A stretch of DNA of 64,000 bases from an uncultured Lachnospiraceae bacterium (GTDB lineage Bacteria > Bacillota > Clostridia > Lachnospirales > Lachnospiraceae): the NCBI GenBank assembly GCA_951802115.1, contig CATOPL010000015.1, positions 1-64,000 on the forward strand, written 5' to 3'. A program made the position numbers and the translations under genes. The first letter of the stretch is position 1. The number at the start of each line of letters is the position of its first letter. The notes beneath the pieces were generated by a model, which did not search any database, had not been told where the DNA came from, and saw only the letters and a list, made by a program, of their open reading frames with translations. Of this stretch, positions 17,943-28,804 are shown piece by piece.

Positions 17943-20576
17943 TCATTCTCCCAGCTGAGCCAGCCGTTCTTTCACCTGGTCCATCATCTGCGTGTATTTT
18001 TCAAGCTTCTCTTTTTCTTCCTGAATCTTGGAAGCCGGAGCTCTTCCTATAAACTTCTCATTGCTCAGCATTCCGTTTACACGGGCAAGTTCTTTTTGAA
18101 GACGCGTTTCTTCTTTTCTCAGACGTTCTCTTTCCTTTTCCAGATCCAGAAGTTCATCCAGCGGCATATAAATCGCCGCCTCAGGAATCATGGCGGATAC
18201 GGCGCTCTCTTCGATTCCTGCTTTGTCTGCCTGTATTTTCACCTCTGATGCAAAACTTAAAGCAGCAAAAAAACTTCTTCCCTGTTCAAAGATTTCCCTC
18301 ACCTGCGGATTTTCCGACACCACGTAGACGCTTGCCTTTTTGCTGTTCGGAACATTCATATCTGTACGCACATTCCGGATCCCGCGCACAGCTTCCTTGA
18401 TCATGGAAATCGCGTGTTCTTCCGCCGAAAAATTCCATTCTTCCCTGTACTTTGGCCAGGAAGAAATCATAATCGATTCCTCTTCAGATAAATTGCAGAA
18501 AATCTCCTCCGTGATGAACGGCATATACGGATGTAAAAGCTTCAGGGCATCAATCAGCACCTGCTTCAAAGTCCACAGCGCAGCTTCTCTGGTTGTATCA
18601 TTCCGATCCCACAGACGCGGTTTTACCATTTCAATATACCAGTCACAGAACTCGTCCCAGATAAAATCATAGATCTTCTGTACGGCGATCCCCAGTTCAA
18701 AACTGTCCATATTATTGGTAACCTCTCTGATCAGACGGTTGACTCTGGAAACAATCCATTTGTCGGCCGCCGTCAAAGATGACAAATCCGCTTTCGGGTT
18801 CGTCTGATCCTCCAGGTTCATCATAATAAATCTGGAAGCATTCCATACTTTATTGGCAAAATTCCGGCTTGATTTTACCCGTTCCATATAGAATCGCATA
18901 TCATTGCCCGGCGCATTCCCGGTTACCAGCGTCAGACGCAGTGCGTCTGCACCATATTCGCTGATAATCTCCAGCGGATCAATACCGTTCCCGAGTGATT
19001 TGCTCATTTTACGTCCCTGAGCGTCCCTGACCAGGCCGTGGATCAGCACATGATGGAACGGGCATCTGCCGGTCTGTTCATATCCGGAAAATACCATCCG
19101 GATCACCCAGAAAAAGATAATGTCATAACCGGTCACCAGTACGTCTGTCGGATAGAAATACTTAAGATCTTCTGTCTCCTTCGGCCATCCAAGTGTGGAG
19201 AACGGCCACAGTGCAGAAGAAAACCACGTATCCAGTGTGTCTTCATCCTGTGTCAGATTCGTACAGCCGCATTTCGGGCATTTAGACGGAATTTCTTTTG
19301 CCACAACAATCTCGCCGCATTCATCGCAGTAATACGCCGGAATCCGATGCCCCCACCAGAGCTGTCTGGAAATACACCAGTCCCGGATATTTTCCAGCCA
19401 GTGCAGATAAATTTTATCAAAGCGCTCCGGCACAAAAGTCAGCTCCCCGTTTTTCACCGCCTCAATAGCCGGCTTTGCAAGCTCCTCCATTTTCACAAAC
19501 CACTGCTGTTTGATCAAAGGCTCTACAGTCGTCCCGCAGCGGTCGTGAGTCCCGACATTATGGGAATGCTCTTCTACTTTGACCAGCAGTCCCTGTTCCT
19601 CAAGATCTTTCACAATCGTCTTACGCGCTTCATAGCGATCCATACCCTGATATTTTCCCGGACAGCTGATTGTGGCATCGTCATTCATAATATTAATTTC
19701 CGGCAGCTCATGTCTTCTCCCTACTTCAAAGTCATTCGGATCATGCGCCGGAGTAATCTTTACGCAGCCGGTTCCGAACTCTTTATCCACATACGGATCT
19801 GCAATGACCGGAATCTCCCGATCCGTCAGCGGAAGTTTCAGCATTTTCCCAATCAGATGCTGATAACGCTCATCCTCCGGATTTACTGCCACTGCCGTAT
19901 CGCCCAGCATGGTTTCCGGTCGAGTCGTTGCAATCTCCACACTGCCGCTTCCATCCGTAATCGGATAATTGATATGCCAGAAATGTCCCGCCTGCTCTTC
20001 ATGTTCCACCTCCGCATCGGAGATAGAGGTCTGGCATACCGGACACCAGTTGATAATCCTCGAGCCCTTATAAATATATCCCTTTTCATACAGACGGATA
20101 AATACCTCCAGAACGGCTTCTGAACAGCCTTCGTCCATCGTAAAACGTTCTCTGTCCCAGTCGCAGGAAGAGCCCAGTTTTTTCAGCTGATTGATAATTG
20201 CCCCGCCGTATTCTTCTTTCCACTGCCATGCACGCTTTAAAAATCCTTCTCTTCCAAGCTCCTGCTTGTCGATGCCTTCTTCTCTGAGCCGATTCGTCAC
20301 TTTCACTTCCGTTGAAATGGAGGCGTGATCAGTTCCCGGCACCCAAAGCGCATTATACCCCTGCATCCTTTTATAACGGATCAGGATATCCTGCAGAGTC
20401 TCATCCAGAGCGTGTCCCATATGAAGCTTTCCTGTTACATTTGGCGGCGGTATCACAATCGTAAAAGGCTTTTTACTCTGATCTGCTTCCGCATGAAAGT
20501 ATTTTCTTCCCATCCATTTGGCGTAAGTCTGTTCTTCGATCGCTGTGGGATCATAGGTTTTTGCTAATTCTTTCAT
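17943..20576 (-). CDS. valS: valyl-tRNA synthetase
   Basis: '[15 protein letters not shown]' HIGH region, '[12 protein letters not shown]' KMSKS, C-terminal coiled-coil arm. Confidence 0.97.
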   Translation of the reverse strand: MKELAKTYDPTAIEEQTYAKWMGRKYFHAEADQSKKPFTIVIPPPNVTGKLHMGHALDETLQDILIRYKRMQGYNALWVPGTDHASISTEVKVTNRLREEGIDKQELGREGFLKRAWQWKEEYGGAIINQLKKLGSSCDWDRERFTMDEGCSEAVLEVFIRLYEKGYIYKGSRIINWCPVCQTSISDAEVEHEEQAGHFWHINYPITDGSGSVEIATTRPETMLGDTAVAVNPEDERYQHLIGKMLKLPLTDREIPVIADPYVDKEFGTGCVKITPAHDPNDFEVGRRHELPEINIMNDDATISCPGKYQGMDRYEARKTIVKDLEEQGLLVKVEEHSHNVGTHDRCGTTVEPLIKQQWFVKMEELAKPAIEAVKNGELTFVPERFDKIYLHWLENIRDWCISRQLWWGHRIPAYYCDECGEIVVAKEIPSKCPKCGCTNLTQDEDTLDTWFSSALWPFSTLGWPKETEDLKYFYPTDVLVTGYDIIFFWVIRMVFSGYEQTGRCPFHHVLIHGLVRDAQGRKMSKSLGNGIDPLEIISEYGADALRLTLVTGNAPGNDMRFYMERVKSSRNFANKVWNASRFIMMNLEDQTNPKADLSSLTAADKWIVSRVNRLIREVTNNMDSFELGIAVQKIYDFIWDEFCDWYIEMVKPRLWDRNDTTREAALWTLKQVLIDALKLLHPYMPFITEEIFCNLSEEESIMISSWPKYREEWNFSAEEHAISMIKEAVRGIRNVRTDMNVPNSKKASVYVVSENPQVREIFEQGRSFFAALSFASEVKIQADKAGIEESAVSAMIPEAAIYMPLDELLDLEKERERLRKEETRLQKELARVNGMLSNEKFIGRAPASKIQEEKEKLEKYTQMMDQVKERLAQLGE

Positions 20577-20593
20577 AAATGGCTCTCTCCTTA

Positions 20594-22351
20594 TTATGGT
20601 TCTGTTATCAGTTGTATATGCATTTCTTCGGCCGTATAACGTTCATCCAGAAGAAGCTCCGTGGTACGAACCTCTTCTCCATTGACCAGCCAGCCGTAAA
20701 ATTCCTGTCTTTTGTCCGGATTTGCAGCAATCGTCAGCGGATAATTATGATAATAAGTTCCTGTATACCGCTCTCCGCTTCCCAGGCGAATCTCACTGAA
20801 AGAGGCGCCGATTCCCTGCGGCAGCTCCAGTATCAGCGTATATGGATCTGCCGCTCCAAGATGTGTCTGAAGTCCTTCATGTATTTGAGCACAGCTTTTT
20901 TCCGCCGCTTCTTTCATCTTGTTTACTGCCGCCTGCTGTCTGATCTGCTCCTCTTCTGTATAATAAAGTTCCATGGAGGCTGCGAGCTTTTCGTCCTCCT
21001 CCTCGATCAGCCTGAGCACATGATCCTTTTCATAAATCGTCGCCGTCAGATCACAGACCATATTCACAAATCTGGTCCGGTACAGATCCGACTTCATCAG
21101 AAGTGACAGCGTATCTGTCGCATCTTCAACCGGTTCTTCCATCAGATAGGCAAATTCATCGGACACCTCATATCCTGTTGTGTCCTGATAAACTGCATCT
21201 AGATCATACAGAAAAAACCGGACCTTTCCATCTCCATACACACTGCTGCTGGCCTCCGTACATTTCCAGGACAGATAATTGTGGTAGGGCCAGTCCACAT
21301 TATTCATGATCAGATTCACCGCATAATGTTTCAGCATATCAGTAATATCCACCAGGCTTTCCAGGCTTTTACTTCGCTCCGGATCATTCAGATCCTGACG
21401 AAGCTGATGATAATATCCCCCGAAACGCGCGCTGTTGATTTCATTTGGTTCATATTTTTCAATCTCATCTTTCTGCGCTCCGACTGCATGGGCAATATTA
21501 TATCTGGTATATTTTTCCTGGAGCTGTATAATGCCGTAATAATTTCCATTTAAAAACAGAATCCCCGGCCTCGCTCCGGCACAGACAATACCTGTCTTTT
21601 TTCCAAGACGGCTCACTACATTCCATTTCAGCATAGTTCCTTCATGATCAGAACCACCGTTTCGGAGCACCAGACGGTTATACGACTGACCCTCTTGATT
21701 GCCCGCCATATCTGTTTCAAAAAAATCGTACTCAAAAGTCGGATGTTCCGGATCATAGCACTCGTCGCTGATGAGTTTAATACTTTTCTGATCAAATTCC
21801 CTCGATCCATGTCCCGACACAGCGATACCCGTTCCCTGTGCCAGCATACGGGTTCCGTCCGCTTCATAAAATTCCACATAAGCCGGACGATCCCACTCTC
21901 CATTTTCCCCGGATTCTCTGTAATTGGTCAAAATACCCGTTTCTTTATCATAGAGAACCTCCGCATCTGCAGATAGCGACACTACCATCACATCAAACAG
22001 CTCCGATGCACCTGCTCCCACAAAATATGTCTGTGTATATATTTTTCCCGGCTCATCTCCCTGAAACACCGCCGCCTTCACCACAGTCACTTTGTCCGGG
22101 AGGCCGGGTTCAATACGGATCGGCGACCGGTAAACCGCCGACTGCAGAGTAGGAATACTGCCATCCAGCGTATAGTGAATCGTTCCTCCGGAAATTCCGC
22201 ACTGCAGTTTCAGATCAAACGCCTCCTCATGAAAGGCCTCATTTTTTGAAAAGCGAATTTCAGGTCTTCTTACCGTACAGCGCAGAAATACCGTCAAAGC
22301 TGCCGCCAGCACAAAAGCCACTGTCGCTGCATATATATATTTCCGGTTCAA
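20594..22351 (-). CDS. CotH kinase family protein
   Basis: '[14 protein letters not shown]', '[25 protein letters not shown]', '[16 protein letters not shown]', '[12 protein letters not shown]'; N-terminal chitobiase-like domain '[14 protein letters not shown]'. Confidence 0.88.
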   Translation of the reverse strand: MNRKYIYAATVAFVLAAALTVFLRCTVRRPEIRFSKNEAFHEEAFDLKLQCGISGGTIHYTLDGSIPTLQSAVYRSPIRIEPGLPDKVTVVKAAVFQGDEPGKIYTQTYFVGAGASELFDVMVVSLSADAEVLYDKETGILTNYRESGENGEWDRPAYVEFYEADGTRMLAQGTGIAVSGHGSREFDQKSIKLISDECYDPEHPTFEYDFFETDMAGNQEGQSYNRLVLRNGGSDHEGTMLKWNVVSRLGKKTGIVCAGARPGILFLNGNYYGIIQLQEKYTRYNIAHAVGAQKDEIEKYEPNEINSARFGGYYHQLRQDLNDPERSKSLESLVDITDMLKHYAVNLIMNNVDWPYHNYLSWKCTEASSSVYGDGKVRFFLYDLDAVYQDTTGYEVSDEFAYLMEEPVEDATDTLSLLMKSDLYRTRFVNMVCDLTATIYEKDHVLRLIEEEDEKLAASMELYYTEEEQIRQQAAVNKMKEAAEKSCAQIHEGLQTHLGAADPYTLILELPQGIGASFSEIRLGSGERYTGTYYHNYPLTIAANPDKRQEFYGWLVNGEEVRTTELLLDERYTAEEMHIQLITEP

Positions 22352-22410
22352 AATCGCTCCTTTTCAGTCATCAGACTGCAAAAACATTATACAGATTTTC
22401 TGCCGTCCGA

Positions 22411-22655
22411 AAAAAATACCCTCTGCACATCTGTGCAAAGGGCGAATTATCGCGGTACCACCTTTGTTTGTATGAAATTCATACCTCATTCTCCTTAACG
22501 CGGACTCACGGGAACGCTTACCGTCTGACGTTCAGCATTCCGGCTCCAAAGCCACTTTCCTCATGCCCCTTTTCTGAGACCGCCTTTCAGCCAGCGGACG
22601 ATCCTCTCTGTCAGCAGTGCAAAAGTACTCCTCTTCTTCTCAGCCTTTCTCTGTT
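22411..22655 (-). ncRNA. T-box leader (candidate valine specifier)
   Basis: T-box motif AAAGGTGGTACCGCG (plus ~22451-22465); terminator CCCTTTGCACA-GA-TGTGCAGAGGG + TATTTTTTT; stem I AGUA/AGAGAGG motifs; candidate specifier GUG at 22553-22555. Confidence 0.92.
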
Positions 22656-22662
22656 CTTAAAC

Positions 22663-22691
22663 AGTCTAAACGCTGCCTTTCTTTTTGTCAA
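22663..22691 (-). promoter_or_regulatory. sigmaA-type promoter of the T-box operon
   Basis: TTGACA (22691-22686) - 17 bp - TAGACT (22668-22663). Confidence 0.8.
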
Positions 22692-22709
22692 GAGGATATC
22701 GGATGTTTT

Positions 22710-24518
22710 TTATCCCTGTCCGGCAATTCGATCTGCCAGATCGCTCAGATAAATATACCTTTCCATCTTTTCTTCCAGAATCCTCTCCTGTTCTTCTTTT
22801 TCCCGCGTCAGCTTATCCAGCTGTACAAAGTCTGTCGCCGAAAGCTCAATCTTTTTTTCCAGCTCTGCAATTCTGTTTTCTGTACTCTCGATTTCTGACT
22901 CTATCGTTTCATAGTCCTTTTGTTCCTGCCAGGTAAATTTCAGTTTTACCGTCTTGACTTTCTCCGTTCTTGTCTGTTTCGTGGTCTGATTTTTTGTCAG
23001 ATCCTCCGGAAATTCTTTTTCTCTGTCTTCCCTCTGTTTTATTTCCAGATAATCTGAATATCCTCCCTCATATTGTCTGAGAATCCCATTTCCCTCAAAT
23101 GCAAACAGCCTCTTTGCCGTTTTATCCAGAAAATACCGATCATGAGATACCATAACCAGGATCCCGGGAAAACGTTCCAGATAATCTTCCAGTATGGAAA
23201 GCGTCTGAATATCCAGATCATTGGTAGGTTCATCCAGAATCAGAATGTTGGGCGCCTCCATAAGTATTTTTAAAAGATAAAGCCTTCTTTTCTCTCCTCC
23301 GGACAGTTTTCCAATCAGTGAATACTGAAGGGTGCTGTCAAACAAAAAACGTTCCAGCATTGCGGAGGCAGACAGACAGCCGTCCTCCGTCTGCACATAT
23401 TCTGCAGTGTCCCTGATATAATCAATGACTCTCTGTTCCGGGTCCAGATATTCATTTTCCTGTGAAAAATAACCGATTTTAACTGTCGGTCCTGTAATCA
23501 CTTCCCCTGCATCCGGTTCTTCCAGCCCCATGATGATCTTCATCAAAGTCGTTTTGCCACATCCGTTCGCTCCGACAAATCCGATCCGATCCTGCTTTCG
23601 AAAAGCATAGCTGAAATCAGTAATCAGCCGCTCTTCCCCATAGCTTTTGGTAATCCCTGACAGTTCCAGCGTTTTTTTGCCCAGACGTGAGGATACCGTA
23701 TTTACTTCCACTTTCTGCTCCAAAGCAGGTTCCCTGGTTGCGTCTTTTAAAGCCTCATACCTCTGGATATGCGCCTTTTGCTTTGTAGAACGGGCTCTGG
23801 CTCCGCGTCTCATCCATTCCAGCTCTCTGCGCAGAATATTTTTGTTTTTCTGCCAGACCGCCAGCTCCATATCCTCCCTGGCTGCCTTTGCCTCCAGATA
23901 CCCTTCGAAATTGGTCTGATAATGATAGAGCTTCCCTCTGTCGATCTCAGCAATCCGGTTGCACACCCGATCCAGAAAATAGCGGTCATGCGTCACCATC
24001 ACAAGCGCCCCTTTTCTTCGCCTCAGAGCGTCCTCCAGCCAGAGCACCATCTCACTGTTCAGATGGTTAGTCGGCTCGTCCAGAAGAAGAATATCACAGC
24101 TTGCCATCAGCGCTGCTGCCAGCGCCGCCATTTTTTTCTGTCCGCCCGAAAGATGGTCCAGGATTACATTCTCATCCTCAAATCCCATCAAATTCAGGAT
24201 CTCCTTGCTTTCTCCTGCGATACTCCATTCATTATCTTCTGTTTTATTGGTGGTTACCACATAATCATACAGCGTCATTCCCAATGGAAATTCAGGATTC
24301 TGCGGCAAGTATCTCACATGAACCCGATTTCCTTTCACTACTTCACCGCTGTCTGGTTCTTCAATCCCTGCAAGTATCTGCAACAGTGTCGATTTCCCGG
24401 TACCGTTGATTCCCACAATTCCCGTTTTATCCTGGTCCTCAACGCTGAAATCAATCCCGGCGAAAAGCTCTCTGTCCGTGAAACTCTTCCTGATGTTTTT
24501 CGCTGTCAATAAATTCAT
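22710..24518 (-). CDS. ABC-F family ATP-binding protein (Uup-like)
   Basis: two ABC cassettes: GINGTGKST, LSGGQKKMA, LLLDEPTNHL; GANGCGKTT, LSGGEKRRL; C-terminal coiled coil. Confidence 0.92.
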   Translation of the reverse strand: MNLLTAKNIRKSFTDRELFAGIDFSVEDQDKTGIVGINGTGKSTLLQILAGIEEPDSGEVVKGNRVHVRYLPQNPEFPLGMTLYDYVVTTNKTEDNEWSIAGESKEILNLMGFEDENVILDHLSGGQKKMAALAAALMASCDILLLDEPTNHLNSEMVLWLEDALRRRKGALVMVTHDRYFLDRVCNRIAEIDRGKLYHYQTNFEGYLEAKAAREDMELAVWQKNKNILRRELEWMRRGARARSTKQKAHIQRYEALKDATREPALEQKVEVNTVSSRLGKKTLELSGITKSYGEERLITDFSYAFRKQDRIGFVGANGCGKTTLMKIIMGLEEPDAGEVITGPTVKIGYFSQENEYLDPEQRVIDYIRDTAEYVQTEDGCLSASAMLERFLFDSTLQYSLIGKLSGGEKRRLYLLKILMEAPNILILDEPTNDLDIQTLSILEDYLERFPGILVMVSHDRYFLDKTAKRLFAFEGNGILRQYEGGYSDYLEIKQREDREKEFPEDLTKNQTTKQTRTEKVKTVKLKFTWQEQKDYETIESEIESTENRIAELEKKIELSATDFVQLDKLTREKEEQERILEEKMERYIYLSDLADRIAGQG

Positions 24519-24521
24519 ACT

Positions 24522-27137
24522 TTACTCCAAAAAATCCGCTTCTCTCAGCAGATGATTGCCAAATTCATCCACGCTTCGTTTGGTCACTTTCTGCAGAATA
24601 TGACGGATGCTTCCTTTTTCTGCATGTTCGATCGCCCTGTCAATGATTTCCTTTACTTCAGCCACTGTAACCAGATGGTCATTGGTCTGTCTGCTCCCAA
24701 TCCGGTCATATAATGCCAACTTCCCAAACTCATCAAAGGAATATCCCTGTTCCAGTGCATAAGAAGTTCCAAAAGCCACCAGTTCATCATTTGTAAACAC
24801 CGGAATATCAATGCTATGTTCAAATTTAGATGCAAAATTTTTATTTTTATGGAAAAGTCTCTCAATCTCTTCTGCCGAATCTTCCAGAATAACCAGAAGC
24901 CCTCCCGTATCCGCCTCCATGGCGAGACTTAATGCCATCATTGTTGCATCCGAAAGTCCTCCGGCCCCTTCTATAATCAGAGCTCCTCCCCTTAATCTGG
25001 TAAGCACTTCATAAATGTCTTTTGTATTCAACTTCTGACCGCTGATCTTGGCCAGTTTTTTTCCGCCGATCTGATGCTGCTTCTGCAGAGCTTTTACAAT
25101 ATCTATGGCAAGTGTTGTTTTTCCATTCCCCTGTTTTCCGGTAACAATCAGATTTCCTCTGGATGAATTGGTCATTCCATCTCTTGAGTCCCCTTTAAAC
25201 AGTACCGATAACTGCTGGCTCATCCCTTTCACAGATGTAAAATATGCAAAAAGTCTCGCCTGCTCCTGAGTAAGATGTCCGGAATTGACCGCCATCTCAG
25301 AAACTTCCGCCGCCAGAGAGCGCTCCAGCTCCTGAATCATATTTAAAGAGGTTGTATCGCCGGACACTCTCTTTTTTTCCACAACAGCTTCATTTTCCAC
25401 AATCTCCAGATCAAATTCCTCTTCTTCCTTCTCCGGGTCCGGTTTTGGAGGAATTATCTCTTCTGTTATGGCAGCCTCAGTCTCTTTTGCTTTTCTTTCC
25501 TCATCTGCTTCCTGGAGAATCCGCTGCACATCTTTCGGTATTGCGTCGGAAATACCTTCAATCAGCCTTAAAAGCTCTGCTGTTTCCTGTTTTACTTTTT
25601 CTCTGCGCTTTTGCTCTTCCATGGCGCTTGCCTGCAAAAGTGCTTCGGTTTCTGCTTTTTTATGTTCCCATTCGCCAAGAATCTCGTCCACACTCAGCTG
25701 TTCTGCAGCCTCATGCCCGGATTCTTCTCCTAGCCCCAGATCCGGCAGCTCGATCGTTCCGTCCTCTCGAAAATCTACCTCCGGCTCCTCTTCTTCCGGC
25801 TCCTTCTCTGCTTCTCCTCCTAGCCCCAGATCCGGCAGCTCGATCGTTCCGTCCTCTCGAAAATCTACCTCCGGCTCCTCTTCTTCCGGCTCCTTCTCTG
25901 CTTCTCCTCCTAGTCCCAGATCCGGCAGCTCGATCGTTCCGTCTTCACGAAAGTCCGCCTCCGGCTCTTTCTCTTCTTCCGGCTCCTTCTCTGCTTCTCC
26001 TCCTAGTCCCAGATCCGGCAGCTCGATCGTTCCGTCCTCACGAAAATCTACCTCCGGCTCCTCTTTTTCCGGCTCCTTCTCTGCTTCTCCTCCCAGTCCC
26101 AGATCCGGCAGCTCGATCGTTCCGTCTTCACGAAAGTCCGCCTCCGGCTCTTTCTCTTCTTCCGGCTCTTTTTCTTCTTCTCCTAGTCCCAGATCCGGCA
26201 GCTCGATCGTTCCGTCCTTACGAAAATCTGCCTCCGGCTCCTCTTTTTCCGGCTCCTTCTCTGCTTCTTCTCCCAGCCCCAGATCCGGCAGCTCGATCGT
26301 TCCGTCCTCACGAAAATCTACCTCCGGCTCCTCTTTTTCCGGCTCCTTCTCTGCTTCTTCTCCTAGCCCCAGATCCGGCAGCTCGATCGTTGCATCCTCC
26401 TGAAGCAGCTCATCCAGGTTCCCCGCAAGCTCTGCCTGCAGATTCATAGTGCTGAATTTACCGGCGTCAAACGCAGGGATTTCCGGGTCTTCAAAATCGT
26501 CTTCATGGATAGAAGAATCGGCGCCTTTTACTCCATAATGATATTTTTCCCGCTGCGCTTCTGTTAAAGGCTCATACTTCTGTTTCAGTACCAATGCCTT
26601 TGCCACATATTCACCTTCACTGAACCAGAGTATCAGCTCGTCGCATTCACGGACACATTCATCGCTCATTCCCGCCTCATCATACAGGGAGGCCAGTTCA
26701 TATGCCCATTGTTCCTGATACTCATGCGTCTTATATTCCTTCAGAATCTTGATCTGATCTTCCAGGCTGGAACCTCGTTCCCGATAAATCTGATATTTTA
26801 AAATATAGCGGCTCTGATCATGAGGTGCCACTTTAACAAATTCCCGATACAAAGAGATCGCCTCATCAAAGTTATGCATCCTGGTGCAGACTTCCGTCAT
26901 CCGATACAGAAGCATACGTCCTACAGGCGCACGGTCATAAGCCATGTCAAGAATCTCCATGCATTCTCCGTATCGCTCTGTTTTTTCATAAATCTCGCTG
27001 ACTACATAGAGCATATTCACATTTTTCACACGACGCCAGTCAATGGTATCTGCAATTTTAGCCGCATTCACATAATCTTTTTTCTTTACCAGCTTATCTA
27101 TCTGCTCCGCTTTCAGGCGATATTCGTACTTATCCAA
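24522..27137 (-). CDS. TPR / acidic repeat / AAA-type ATPase protein
   Basis: N-terminal TPR-like helices, eight IELPDLGLG repeats, C-terminal 'IVTGKQGNGKTTLAIDI' Walker A. Confidence 0.85.
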   Translation of the reverse strand: MDKYEYRLKAEQIDKLVKKKDYVNAAKIADTIDWRRVKNVNMLYVVSEIYEKTERYGECMEILDMAYDRAPVGRMLLYRMTEVCTRMHNFDEAISLYREFVKVAPHDQSRYILKYQIYRERGSSLEDQIKILKEYKTHEYQEQWAYELASLYDEAGMSDECVRECDELILWFSEGEYVAKALVLKQKYEPLTEAQREKYHYGVKGADSSIHEDDFEDPEIPAFDAGKFSTMNLQAELAGNLDELLQEDATIELPDLGLGEEAEKEPEKEEPEVDFREDGTIELPDLGLGEEAEKEPEKEEPEADFRKDGTIELPDLGLGEEEKEPEEEKEPEADFREDGTIELPDLGLGGEAEKEPEKEEPEVDFREDGTIELPDLGLGGEAEKEPEEEKEPEADFREDGTIELPDLGLGGEAEKEPEEEEPEVDFREDGTIELPDLGLGGEAEKEPEEEEPEVDFREDGTIELPDLGLGEESGHEAAEQLSVDEILGEWEHKKAETEALLQASAMEEQKRREKVKQETAELLRLIEGISDAIPKDVQRILQEADEERKAKETEAAITEEIIPPKPDPEKEEEEFDLEIVENEAVVEKKRVSGDTTSLNMIQELERSLAAEVSEMAVNSGHLTQEQARLFAYFTSVKGMSQQLSVLFKGDSRDGMTNSSRGNLIVTGKQGNGKTTLAIDIVKALQKQHQIGGKKLAKISGQKLNTKDIYEVLTRLRGGALIIEGAGGLSDATMMALSLAMEADTGGLLVILEDSAEEIERLFHKNKNFASKFEHSIDIPVFTNDELVAFGTSYALEQGYSFDEFGKLALYDRIGSRQTNDHLVTVAEVKEIIDRAIEHAEKGSIRHILQKVTKRSVDEFGNHLLREADFLE
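25722..26400 (-). repeat. in-frame tandem repeat array (8 copies)
   Basis: plus strand 'agatccggcagctcgatcgtt' recurs eight times, about 84-93 bp apart. Confidence 0.95.
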
Positions 27138-27158
27138 TAAATCTCATCCTCATTTCCC

Positions 27159-28019
27159 TTATGCTTCTACTACCTTTGTACAGGCAACTGCAAGTGCTCC
27201 GTCCCCGATATGGCATGCTACACTCAGTGACAATTCGTCTATAAGATTCACTGAATACTCAGGAAATTCCGCTTCAATCTCCTTCTGAAATTCCAGCGCT
27301 GCCGCCTCATTATTGGTATGGGCAACATCGATTCTCATTCTGCTGCCGGAAAAACGTTTCTCCAGATCATTTCTGATCGCGTCCAGCATTACCCGTTTCG
27401 CCGCGCTCATGGTTCGTACTTTGGAGAATGCATCCAGCTTTTCCCCCTGAATCTGCAGAACCGGCTTTAAACGCAACATGGTTCCAAGAGCCGCTGCAGC
27501 CGGAGTAATTCTCCCGCCTTTTTTCAGATATTTCAAAGTAGTCAGAGTGATATAGATGCTGGCCTGCAGCGCCTCTTCTTCCAGTATCTCACGAATTTCA
27601 GCCGCATGTTTCCCGGCCTTTACCAGGTTCTGTGCATCGATCACAGAAGAAACCTGCGTGATAGAGATCCTCTGATTGTTCACAACTTCTACTTTTCCTT
27701 CATAGTCCTCTGCCAGCATCCTTGCAGTCTGACAGCTTCCGCTGAGACCGCTGGACATAGGAATATGCACGATTTCATCATATTCCTTTAAAAGTCGATC
27801 CCAAAGCTCCATCACGGACTCCGGTGACGGCTGAGAGGTGGAAACCTCCGCATCTGTTTTTAAGTACTCATAAAACTCTTTGGGGAACAAATCAATCCCA
27901 TCCAGATATTCCTTTCCGTCAATCAAAAAAGGCATAGGAAGTACATAGATCCCCATCTCCTTTGCCTTCTCCTGGCTGATTCCACTGTTACTATCTGTTA
28001 CAATCGCTATCTTGTTCAT
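27159..28019 (-). CDS. DegV family fatty-acid-binding protein
   Basis: 'IAIVTDSNSGIS', 'VSTSQPSPE', 'IPMSSGLSGSCQTA', 'TLKYLKKGGRI'. Confidence 0.93.
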   Translation of the reverse strand: MNKIAIVTDSNSGISQEKAKEMGIYVLPMPFLIDGKEYLDGIDLFPKEFYEYLKTDAEVSTSQPSPESVMELWDRLLKEYDEIVHIPMSSGLSGSCQTARMLAEDYEGKVEVVNNQRISITQVSSVIDAQNLVKAGKHAAEIREILEEEALQASIYITLTTLKYLKKGGRITPAAAALGTMLRLKPVLQIQGEKLDAFSKVRTMSAAKRVMLDAIRNDLEKRFSGSRMRIDVAHTNNEAAALEFQKEIEAEFPEYSVNLIDELSLSVACHIGDGALAVACTKVVEA

Positions 28020-28223
28020 ATATACTACTCCTATCTGTTTCACAATCCCACATATCAGGCAAGCTGCAGTTTTTCATCAAACACCAATCATACCCTCCTG
28101 ATTTCCAGCCTCTTTCCTTCATTCTTTGGAAACCGCACCATATTCTGCTCTATTATAGCAAAACATATCCTGGAAAACAAGAATAGCAGAAACCTTTTTA
28201 TCGGTTTCTGCTATTTCCTTAAG

Positions 28224-28295
28224 CAGTAGATAGGGGAATCGAACCCCTGTTTCCGCCGTGAGAGGGCGGCGTCTTAACCCCTTGACCAATCTACC
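28224..28295 (-). tRNA. tRNA-Glu (CTC)
   Basis: GGTAGATTGGTCAAGGGGTTAAGACGCCGCCCTCTCACGGCGGAAACAGGGGTTCGATTCCCCTATCTACTG; anticodon loop CTCTCAC; no encoded CCA; G1-U72 at acceptor end. Confidence 0.92.
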
Positions 28296-28418
28296 TTATA
28301 TCTTCTGTCCTGTCGACTTGCTTACTATACCATATGTCATTTTAAAATGCAAGTCCTTTTTTTATTTTTTTGCATATTTTTTCTTCTTCTGCAGACACTG
28401 TAAAAAGGAGGGATCAAT

Positions 28419-28775
28419 ATGGATTATATCAATGCATTCTGGGTCGGCGGACTGATCTGCGCGCTGGTTCAGATTCTGATGGAAAAGACAAAACTCATGC
28501 CTGGCAGAATCATGGTTCTCCTGGTATGCAGCGGCGCCGTACTCGGAGCAATCGGACTCTATGAACCTTTTCAGGAGTATGCAGGAGCTGGCGCCAGTGT
28601 TCCTCTTCTCGGTTTTGGCAATACATTATGGAAAGGAATCCGCGAGGCCGTAGATACGGATGGATTTCTCGGAATTTTCAAAGGCGGATTTACAGCAAGC
28701 GCGGCAGGAATCTGCGCCGCACTGGTATTTGGTTATCTGGCCAGTCTGATCTTTGATTCCAAGATGAAAAAATAA
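28419..28775 (+). CDS. spoVAE: stage V sporulation protein AE
   Basis: 'FWVGGLICALVQILMEKTKLMPGRIMVLLVCSGAVLGAIGLYEPF', 'VPLLGFG'. Confidence 0.9.
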   Translation: MDYINAFWVGGLICALVQILMEKTKLMPGRIMVLLVCSGAVLGAIGLYEPFQEYAGAGASVPLLGFGNTLWKGIREAVDTDGFLGIFKGGFTASAAGICAALVFGYLASLIFDSKMKK

Positions 28776-28804
28776 AAACTTCATACAGTGTTATTCAAAA
28801 CAGG

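Noticed and set aside
19038-20123. 361-aa plus-strand ORF
   Set aside because: Fully antisense to valS, which has clear HIGH and KMSKS motifs; the translated product has no recognisable domain.
25722-26400. Regularly spaced repeats resembling a CRISPR array
   Set aside because: Whole units repeat contiguously with coding periodicity (84-93 bp) and no unique spacers; no cas genes in the window.
25352-26449. Long plus-strand ORFs (25352-26449 and 25468-26403) with Pro/Ser-rich repeats
   Set aside because: They are antisense shadows of the in-frame tandem repeat in the 24522-27137 gene; composition is explained by the opposite strand.
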